Source of the DNA: an uncultured Caballeronia sp.
GTDB taxonomy: Bacteria > Pseudomonadota > Gammaproteobacteria > Burkholderiales > Burkholderiaceae
Reading direction: 5' to 3'
DNA length: 44,046 bases
NCBI GenBank assembly: GCA_940588625.1
Contig: CALNPU010000008.1
Location: forward strand, 1-44,046
Shown: positions 38,161 to 44,046 of the stretch, piece after piece
How positions within the stretch are numbered: position 1 is the stretch's first letter
Layout: every line of letters starts with the position of its first letter
The notes under the pieces: generated by a model
Told to the model about the DNA's origin: nothing
The model's database searches: none
What the model saw: the letters and a program-made list of their open reading frames with translations, nothing else
Translations under genes and position numbers: made by a program

Positions 38161-39270
38161 TGTCCCGGCGCATCATTCCCGTCACCGATGTCAGCGCGAT
38201 CCCGGATTTTGCCGGCATCGCAAGGACACCGCACGGACTGCTCACGGACCGGTTGTTGCGTGAGCTGCGCGAGCTGCGCATATCGGTGACCGATCATTGC
38301 AATTTCCGCTGCGTGTACTGCATGCCGTGCGCGAAATCTTCGATAAAAACTACGCATTCCTGCCACACAGCGCCCTGCTGTCGTTCGAGGAAATTGAGCG
38401 GCTAACGCGGCTGTTCGTCGACCACGGCGTTGAGAAAATCCGCCTGACTGGCGGCGAACCGCTGTTGCGCAAGAACATCGAATTCCTGATCGAGCGGCTG
38501 GTGCTACTGCGCACGCCGGAAGGTCGCTTGCTCGACATCACGCTCACCACCAACGGGTCGATCCTCGCCCGCAAGGCGTACTCGCTTAAATACGCGGGCT
38601 TGTCCGCGGGTGACGGTGAGTCTGGATGCACTCGACGATGCGTTATTTCGCCGCATGAACGACGCCGATTTCGCCGTCGCCGACGTGCTCGAAAGCATCG
38701 AGGTCGCGCACGCCGCCGGCCTGACGCCAATGAAAGTCAACATGGTGGTCAAGCGCGGCACGAACGACGCCGAAATCGTGCCAATGGCGCGTCATTTCAA
38801 AGGCAGCGGCACGGTGCTGCGCTTTATCGAAATATGGACGTGGGTGCTTCGAACGGCTGGAACATGAGCGAAGTGCTGCCGTCGGCGGACGTGGTCGCCC
38901 GGATTGCCGAGCATTTTCCGCTACGGCCGCTGGAAGCCCACAACGACGCCGAGACCGCGCAGCGCTGGGGTTATCAGGACGGCAGCGGCGAGATGGTGTC
39001 ATTTCAAGCGTGACGCGCGTGTTTTGCAGCTCCTGCAAGCGCGCCGGCCTTTCTACCGAAGGCAAGTTGTACTTGTGCCTGTTCGCCACATCGGGCCACG
39101 ACTTGCGCGCGCTCATCCGCAGCGGCGCGAGCGACGCCATGATTGCTACGGCTATCGCCGGGATCTGGGAAGCGCGCACCGACCGCTACTCGCAACTTCG
39201 CGGCAGCAACGCGTTGCCTGTCACCGACCCGGACGCGCCGCGCGTCGAAATGTCCTATATCGTGGCTGAC
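38161..39270 (+). pseudogene. moaA: GTP 3',8-cyclase MoaA, broken, stop lost into mobA
   Basis: MoaA is the radical-SAM enzyme that begins molybdenum-cofactor synthesis from GTP. ATG 38161 gives [16 protein letters not shown] and [17 protein letters not shown] (radical-SAM CxxxCxxC intact), then shifts near 38330. [19 protein letters not shown] and IRLTGGEPLLRKNI follow, then a shift near 38605 into [20 protein letters not shown] and [15 protein letters not shown] shift near 38825 gives [17 protein letters not shown], and one near 38995 gives [19 protein letters not shown] (C-terminal cluster). The end RVEMSYI lacks the usual GG and stop: one G is missing (ATCGTGGCTGAC), so the frame runs into mobA. 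Five lesions make it clearly dead. Confidence 0.92.
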
Positions 39271-39887
39271 ATGGCCGAGGTGACTCGCCCGAGCGGCAGT
39301 CGTTTTCCGAAGCTCGACATTACCGGCGTAGTGCTGGCGGGTGGGCGCGAATCGCGCATGGGCGGTGTTGACAAAGGCCTACAACCGCTCAACCTCGAAC
39401 CGCTTGCGCTCCATGCGCTGCGGGCGCTCAAGCCGCAATGCGGCGCGATGCTGACCAGTGCAAACCGCAGCCTCGAGATCTGTGCGCAGCTTGGCATGCC
39501 GTTCCAGGCAAAGGTCATTGTCGACGTGTTTCCCGATATTCCAGGCCCGCTTGCCGGAATATCGGCTGCGTTGCGCGCGGCGCAGACTGAATTCGTGCTG
39601 TTTGTGCCCTGCGACGCGTCGTTCGTCGATCCTCACCTGGCCGAACGGCTATTCGAGGGCTTGAGCGCATCGCGACGGCAGCAGTGGCCGATGCCGCCGG
39701 CGAGCGCCACGTGCATCCGGTTTCGCGTTGCTGCGCACCTCGCTGGCGGACGATCTCGACACGTTTATCCGCGCCGGCGAGCGTAAGGTACGCGCGCCAC
39801 AAGGCGGTAGAAGTGACCTTCGCCAACGAGCGTGCGTTTTACAATGTCAGCGATTTGCAGCAGCTAGCCGATCTCGAACGCAACTGA
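39271..39887 (+). pseudogene. mobA: Molybdenum cofactor guanylyltransferase MobA, broken
   Basis: MobA attaches GMP to molybdopterin to make the MGD cofactor. ATG 39271 gives [20 protein letters not shown] (the GTP-binding LAGGxxxRMGGxDK motif), [16 protein letters not shown] and [35 protein letters not shown] follows, then a shift near 39680. [32 protein letters not shown] and VEVTFANERAFYNVSDL are in two further frames, ending at a TGA (39885-39887). At least three shifts break it. Because the moaA stop is lost, the first part is also in frame with the moaA tail (open from 39010). Confidence 0.9.
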
Positions 39888-40064
39888 GCACAGGTTCGTT
39901 TCGTTCCATGCTCAGGTTTGCGGTGAGCCCTCGGTTTGGTCAGCGCCGCGCTATGCAGCGGCTGCGCCAGTATCCTGGACACGCCTGCCTTTTTCACCGG
40001 TCCGCCCGCGTCACCGGTCCGCCCGCGGGCTTTGCGTCGCGACTCCGCTCCGATCCACCCATCG

Positions 40065-41297
40065 ATGAACACACCCAGGCACTTTTCGAGCTGCGTCGCC
40101 GAGTACGATCCGAACGCGCTGCTTGTCAGCGCGGCGCAGGAGATCGTGTGTCAGTGGGCGTTGCCGCGCGGTCGCGCCGAGGTGGAACATGTGCGTCTCT
40201 TCGACGCACTTGACCGCGTACTGGCTGAAGATGTCATTTCACCGATCAACGTCCCCTCCCACGACAACTCCGCGCTGGACGGTTATGCGTTCGACGGCGC
40301 GGTGTTGTCGAATGGAGCGAATGGAGCCGATGAATCGAGCCTGCCGGACGATGCGCCGCTTCGCTTGACGCTTGCGGGTACCGCGCTCGCCGGACAGCCA
40401 TTCGAAGGCCGTCCGCTCGCCGCGAACATCGTGCGCGGCGCGAACCGGCGGCTCGCGGGCGAAGACCTCGCGCAGGGCCAGGCGGCGTTACGCAAGGGCC
40501 GTATCGTGCGTGCGTCGGATCTTGGCTTGCTGGTATCGCTGGGTATTGACGACGTGGCGGTGCAACGGCGTTTGCGAGTTGCGTTTTTTCAACAGGCGAC
40601 GAATTGCGTTCGGTTGGTGAAGCACTCGCGCCGGGTTGCATCTACGATAGCAACCGCTCTATACCCTTTACCATTTTCGCGATGCTGCGCCGGATGAACG
40701 TGGAACCGGTGGATCTGGGCATTGTGCGTGACGATCGCGCATCGCTTGAACGAGGATTGCGACAGGCTACGCAAGACGCCGATGTGGTGATCAGTTCGGG
40801 CGGTGTATCGGTAGGCGACGCAGATTTCACGCGTGACCTGATGAACGCGCTCGGCGACGTGGCGTTCTGGAAGATTGCGATGCGTCCCGGCCGTCTGCTC
40901 GCGTTTGGCCGCCTGTGGTCGGGCAAGCGTCTAGGAGAAGGCGAGTCTGCCTTGTTCTTGGCTTGCCGGGCAATCCGGTCGCCGTGATGGCGACGTTTAT
41001 TTCATCGTGCGCGAAACGCTGCTCGCCATGTCGGGCGCGACGCCACATGCGCTGCCGTTGATATCGGCGAGGAGTTCGCAGCCAATCAGCAAGCGCGCCG
41101 GGCGCCCGGAGTTTCAACGCGGTATCGCACGCCGCGATACCGCGGGGCACTGGCATATGGTGACAACCGGGCCGCAAGGCTCGTGGGTGCTGAGTTCAAT
41201 GAGCGAAGCCAATTGCTTCATGGTCCTGAAGCACGACGCAAGAAATATCGATGCAGGAGACAGCGTGGATATCCTGCCATTCGACGGCCTGATCTAG
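40065..41297 (+). pseudogene. moeA: Molybdopterin molybdenumtransferase MoeA, broken
   Basis: MoeA inserts molybdate into adenylylated molybdopterin. ATG 40065 gives FDALDRVLAEDVISPINVPS, HDNSALDGYAFDG, LTLAGTALAGQPFEG and LAANIVRGANRRLAGEDLAQG. The usual block with a RIMTGAxxPxGxDTVV motif is missing between LAAN and GANRR, an in-frame loss of about 40 codons. A shift near 40600 leads to SVGEALAPGCIYDSNR and DADVVISSGGVSVGDADF. Another near 40960 leads to LPGNPVAVMATF, and a last one gives MSGATPHALPL through MSEANCFMVL, ending at a TAG (41297). It follows dead moaA and mobA on the same strand. Confidence 0.9.
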
Positions 41298-41430
41298 TTT
41301 CAAAGGCTCTTCGACAACCTGCTTCAAGAACCTGAACCTCAAGAACCTGGACCACCGCGCCGTCATCACCTGAGCGGCTGAAACGGATGGTTCGAATGCA
41401 TTGCACTATGACTGACGGAGCTTTTCCTTC

Positions 41431-41721
41431 ATGAAAAAACAGATTTCGTTCATCACGCCGGGACAAACCGCCAAAGCGCTGATTCTCGTGTACCTCTTCT
41501 CGTGTACCTCTGCAGCGTGCCCATTGTGCTGCTGGGCTTACTGGTCGCGTTCTTCCGATACGGCTCGGTCGAACTGAGCACCGTGACAAGCGCGCTGTTG
41601 CTCAACGCGATCCTCAGCTTCATCTTGCTGTGGATTGCAGCCACGCATACAACTTGACTTGGTGGCGTCGCGGTTCGGCGGCATTGAGATCGTCTTGTCC
41701 GACGTACCGGAAGAGGCATGA
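41431..41721 (+). pseudogene. Small two-helix membrane protein killed by a 14-bp tandem duplication
   Basis: I do not recognise a named family. The frame from ATG 41431 (MKKQISFITPGQTAKALILV) meets an exact 14-base tandem duplication (41483-41496 repeated at 41497-41510), which shifts it. Removing one copy restores LVYLCSVPIVLLGLL, AFFRYGSVELSTVTS and LLLNAILSFILLWIA, two hydrophobic helices. A later indel near 41640 gives HAYNL, and another near 41655 gives ASRFGGIEIVLSDVPEEA with a stop at 41719-41721. That stop overlaps the GNAT ATG. The restored reading shows it was a membrane protein of about 90 residues. Confidence 0.75.
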
Positions 41722-42197
41722 TGAGCACCCAAATCCGACCCCAATGCCCGGCGCTATCTTTGGCTTGATGATCGAGCTGGCCGAGTTTGAAAAGCTCATG
41801 CATATGTTCATAGCCACCGATGCCGGCGTGCTGATGCGTTGTTCGGCGCGCGGCCGTCCGCAGAGGCCCTGGTGGCCGAAGAGAACTGGCACATAGTGGG
41901 CTATGCGCTGTTCTTCCAGAATTACTCGACTTTCCTCGGCAAGCGCGGCTTGTTTCTCGAAGACCTGTACGTGAAGCCGGCCACTCGGGGCAGCGGACTC
42001 GGCACGCAGATGCTGCGTGCGCTTGCGGCGCTGGCGGTGGAACGCCAGTGCGGTCGCTTCGAGTGGACCGTGCTCGACTGGAATCAAAACGCCATCGGTT
42101 TCTACGAGAAGATGGTGGCAACCTGTTGCCCGACTGGCGCATCGTGCGCATTACCGGTGACGCACTGGCTACGCTGGCCTCCCCTGCTGCAGACTAA
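41718..42197 (+). pseudogene. GNAT N-acetyltransferase, broken
   Basis: GNAT enzymes move acetyl from acetyl-CoA to amines. The start (ATG 41718 or 41721: MSTQIRP) soon changes frame. GAIFGLMIELAEFEKLMHMF follows, and then another frame gives ALFGARPSAEALVAEENW, VGYALFFQNYSTFLGKRG, LFLEDLYVKPATRGSGLGTQ (the acetyl-CoA loop RGxGxG-like RGSGLG) and DWNQNAIGFYEKM. A last shift gives LPDWRIVRITGDALATLAS and a TAA at 42195-42197. Three shifts make it dead. Its stop overlaps the rmuC remnant's stop on the other strand. Confidence 0.85.
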
Positions 42198-42760
42198 GGC
42201 AAACCCGCGCCGGGTTCTTCGCGTTCTGCAGGTTCTTCGCGTTCATCCCCGAGCAGGTTGGCCACCTGCTCGCCCGGGGTAACGCTTCCACGTCACGCAG
42301 TTTCTTGCTCATCTGGCGTGTACGCGTTTCCGCCGATTCAATGGAACGTGTCACCGCTTCAAGCTGCGACCGCGTCTTCGACAGCACTTCGCCAAATTTC
42401 CTGAATTCCGTTTTCACCGCGCCGAGCACTTGCCAAACCTCACTGGAGACTACTCGATTGCCAAGGCCCTGAAACCCATCTGCAGGCTGTTCAGAAGCGC
42501 GGTCAACGTGGGGTCGGACCCGTCACGCTCACCCGGTATTCCCGCTGCAGAAAATCCGTCAGCCCCGGCCGGTGCAGGATTTCCGCGTACAAGCCTTCGG
42601 TCGGCAGGAACAACAGCGCGAAGTCCGTGGTATGCGGAGGCGCAACGTACTTCTGTGCGATAGCCTTCGCCTCCGCACGAATGCGGTCTTCCAGCGCCCG
42701 CGACGCTTCCTCGACCGCGACTACGTGCACGATCCTGTGCGTCGATCAAACTGCTTTACA
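42194..42760 (-). pseudogene. rmuC: DNA recombination protein RmuC, truncated and frameshifted
   Basis: RmuC is a coiled-coil, nuclease-related protein that limits DNA inversions at short repeats. Only the C-terminal third remains: IVHVVAVEEASRALEDRIRA, AIAQKYVAPPHTTDFALLFL, PTEGLYAEILHRPGL and DFLQREYRVSVTGPTP. After a shift come TLTALLNSLQMGFRALAIE, an in-frame stop, EVWQVLGAVKTEFRKFGEVL and RQMSKKLRDVEALP. A final shift gives GEQVANLLGDERE, ending at 42194. The N-terminal two thirds are missing upstream of about 42760. The pattern is diagnostic of the RmuC core. Confidence 0.85.
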
Positions 42761-43007
42761 TTGCTAATGTCGCAATTCGCTCAAGCTTCGTTGCAGAGCC
42801 GATTGGTCGACTCGCTTGACCATGTGATCATCGAGCCCAGCCTACCGTGAGGGCTGAAAGTCAAATGCGTGTGCACAGCACGCATTCCTCCCAGCGAACT
42901 CTCGATGTTCCGACACGGACCGCCAAGCTCTAAAAAGCTAAGCAACGGCAACATCCTGCCTTGGGTCAACCATCCGGACGTCGCATGGTTCTTTCGGTGC
43001 CGCCCTC
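42761..43007. other. Unrecognised spacer between rmuC and DoxX remnants
   Basis: No gene is recognised. It marks the junction where the rmuC N-terminus was lost, so an insertion or deletion breakpoint must lie here. One minus-strand frame (LTFSPHGRLGSMITWSS) looks weakly protein-like, but I cannot assign it. Confidence 0.35.
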
Positions 43008-43327
43008 TCAAGACGAGATCTCTGCGAGCGCGATCACGGCGACAAAGATACCAAGCGGCACAAGGTGCGTAAATTCGCGGTGGCGCAGAACGGTCAGAAC
43101 CGCAGCCGCAATGATTACCGCCCCAAGCACCAGGCCAACATGCGACTGACAGGAAGCGCAATCAGAACGAGAACGGCGCTCATCATCTCCAGTCCGCCGG
43201 TAAAACGGCCTCACCAGCGCGGGTAACCCCACCGAGCGAAATCGCTTTGCGTTGCGGGCGTGCCGATCGCGTTAAAGAGGCCTGCGCCAAAGAAGCCGGC
43301 AACGAGGAGCCAGATCCGAAAGAGCAT
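43008..43327 (-). pseudogene. DoxX-family membrane protein, broken
   Basis: DoxX-family proteins are four-helix membrane proteins of uncertain function. ATG 43327 gives MLFRIWLLVAGFFGAGLFNA, IGTPATQSDFARWGYPRW and then TGA, where a second Trp is usual. GRFTGGLEMMSAVLVLIALPV follows in frame. A one-base shift near SRM then leads to LGAVIIAAAVLTVLRHREFT and VPLGIFVAVIALAEISS, ending at 43008. A TGG-to-TGA change is the likely nonsense mutation. Confidence 0.75.
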
Positions 43328-43646
43328 GGACCCATCTCGGCGCTATACGCTATATGGAGGCCTCCCGTTTGAACGCTTCCCGTTTGCGAAGGGTTTTTCG
43401 TGTGTTCTGGTGGACAGGATGGGCTGCAGTACTATATATCGGGCCTTGTTGCAGCCCGATGCGCTGCGGGCCACTATGAAATCCGCTGACTCGCGCCTCA
43501 TTCCTCCCGCGAGCTCGAAGCTCTTGCTGAGATTCGGGTTTAGCGGGTCCCGGTCCGACCTGTTTTGTCATCGCACTCGATTGCCAGCGCAACCTTTCGA
43601 GGTGTCATCCTGTACGAAAATCGATCTTCTACGTAACGCTAATCGT
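43328..43646. other. No gene recognised beside the IS110 element
   Basis: These 319 bases contain only short open frames without family resemblance. Part is probably the non-coding end of the IS110-family element, whose transposase ends at 43647. IS110 elements often lack terminal inverted repeats, so I cannot place the boundary. Confidence 0.4.
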
Positions 43647-44046
43647 TCATGCCGGTTTCGCGCTGACGTAACCTTTCCGGTACGCTCTGCCGTAAGCCAG
43701 AATTGCCCGGATTGTCCTCGCCATCCTGTTGGCGCACGCTACGGTGCCTACGTTCGGTGGCCGACGCTTGCTGATCTGCTCGACCCACGGGCTAGGCTCT
43801 TTCGCGTGACTTAGTACGCTGCGCGCACCATGAATGAGCAACGTGCGCAGGTAGGGGGGCGCCGGGTTTGCTGATGCCCAGCAACGCGACCTTGCCACCG
43901 GAACCGATCTGCTTCGGCACGAGAGCGCTCCAGGCAGCGAACTTCCGGCCTGAGCGGAACGACTTCGCATCGCCCATCGTTGCGACCACGGCTGTCGCGG
44001 TCAGCACGCCAACGCCTGGGATTTCAGCAATCGCCTCGACCGCCTC
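43647..44046 (-). mobile_element. IS110-family transposase, C-terminal part, frameshifted
   Basis: IS110-family transposases use a DEDD catalytic domain followed by a C-terminal Transposase_20 domain with an essential serine. The window edge cuts the gene. What remains is EAVEAIAEIPGVGVLTATAV, TMGDAKSFRSGRKFAAWSAL, VPKQIGSGGKVALLGISKPG, then in a second frame YLRTLLIHGARSVLSHAKEP and RTIRAILAYGRAYRKGYVSA, stopping at 43647. The GDAxxFxSGRxFAAWxGLVPxQxxSGGK signature is characteristic. The shift falls at a run of six C (minus-strand sense GCGCCCCCCTAC); one C fewer would restore the frame. The element is therefore probably inactive. Confidence 0.88.

Noticed and set aside
38161..41297. Programmed frameshifting in moaA, mobA and moeA
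   Set aside because: The shifts occur at varied, unconserved places without slippery heptamers, and are accompanied by deletions.
43350..43592. An 80-codon minus-strand open frame next to IS110
   Set aside because: It has no recognisable motif and no neighbour relation; most likely chance.
1..44046. CRISPR array, prophage, toxin-antitoxin or other defence system
   Set aside because: No regularly spaced repeats, phage structural genes, Cas motifs or toxin-antitoxin pairs were found on either strand.
1..44046. All frameshifts as sequencing errors
   Set aside because: In-frame deletions, a 14-bp duplication and missing gene halves are not typical errors, and the long core genes are free of shifts. 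Individual homopolymer shifts could still be errors.

Overview
The window looks like a chromosomal segment of a Burkholderia-type betaproteobacterium (Burkholderia, Paraburkholderia or Caballeronia). The evidence is the gene orders uvrC-pgsA-tRNA-Gly-tRNA-Cys, rpoE-rseA-rseB-degP, lepA-lepB-rnc-era-recO-pdxJ-acpS-nagZ and rpmF-plsX-fabH-fabD-fabG-acpP-fabF, an EarP/EF-P(Arg32) pair, and the lysine/alanine-rich tails on RecO and RNase III. About 26 housekeeping proteins are open end to end, while some 17 accessory genes and one transposase are broken by frameshifts, stops, in-frame deletions or a tandem duplication. That contrast is the pattern of a genome under reductive evolution. A host-restricted symbiont, such as the leaf-nodule Burkholderia/Caballeronia lineage, would fit, but that is inference.

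Layout, left to right. 1-890: a dead glycosyltransferase. 894-1160: tRNA-Cys and tRNA-Gly (minus). 1332-4197: pgsA and uvrC (minus). 4439-6439: earP and efp (plus). 6712-7033: a dead BON-domain gene. 7301-8683: an NtrC-type response regulator whose sigma54-contact and Walker B motifs are altered. 8787-17202: the lepA-lepB-rnc-era-recO-pdxJ-acpS-(dead nagZ) run, minus. 17279-21508: the rpoE-rseA-rseB-degP envelope-stress operon plus a dead glutaredoxin-like gene, minus. 21604-29021: a dead membrane gene, then fabF, acpP, fabG, fabD, fabH/plsX, rpmF and a dead yceD, all minus.

29468-30759: dead maf and a dead SAM methyltransferase (plus). 30848-33799: sppA, a dead Rieske gene, a dead HAD phosphatase and rluC (minus). 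34713-37973: rne, with a very long leader. 38161-41297: three dead molybdenum-cofactor genes (moaA, mobA, moeA). 41431-44046: dead membrane, GNAT, rmuC and DoxX genes, and a frameshifted IS110-family transposase at the window edge.

What remains intact covers translation (efp/earP, lepA, rpmF, era), RNA processing (rne, rnc, rluC), fatty-acid and phospholipid synthesis, protein export and quality control (lepB, sppA, degP, rseAB), vitamin B6 synthesis (pdxJ) and some DNA repair (uvrC, recO). What is lost here covers molybdenum-cofactor synthesis, muropeptide recycling (nagZ), nucleotide house-cleaning (maf) and small redox or envelope functions. The most unusual item is a single open frame joining PlsX to FabH. 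I saw no defence system, CRISPR array or clearly new multi-gene system.
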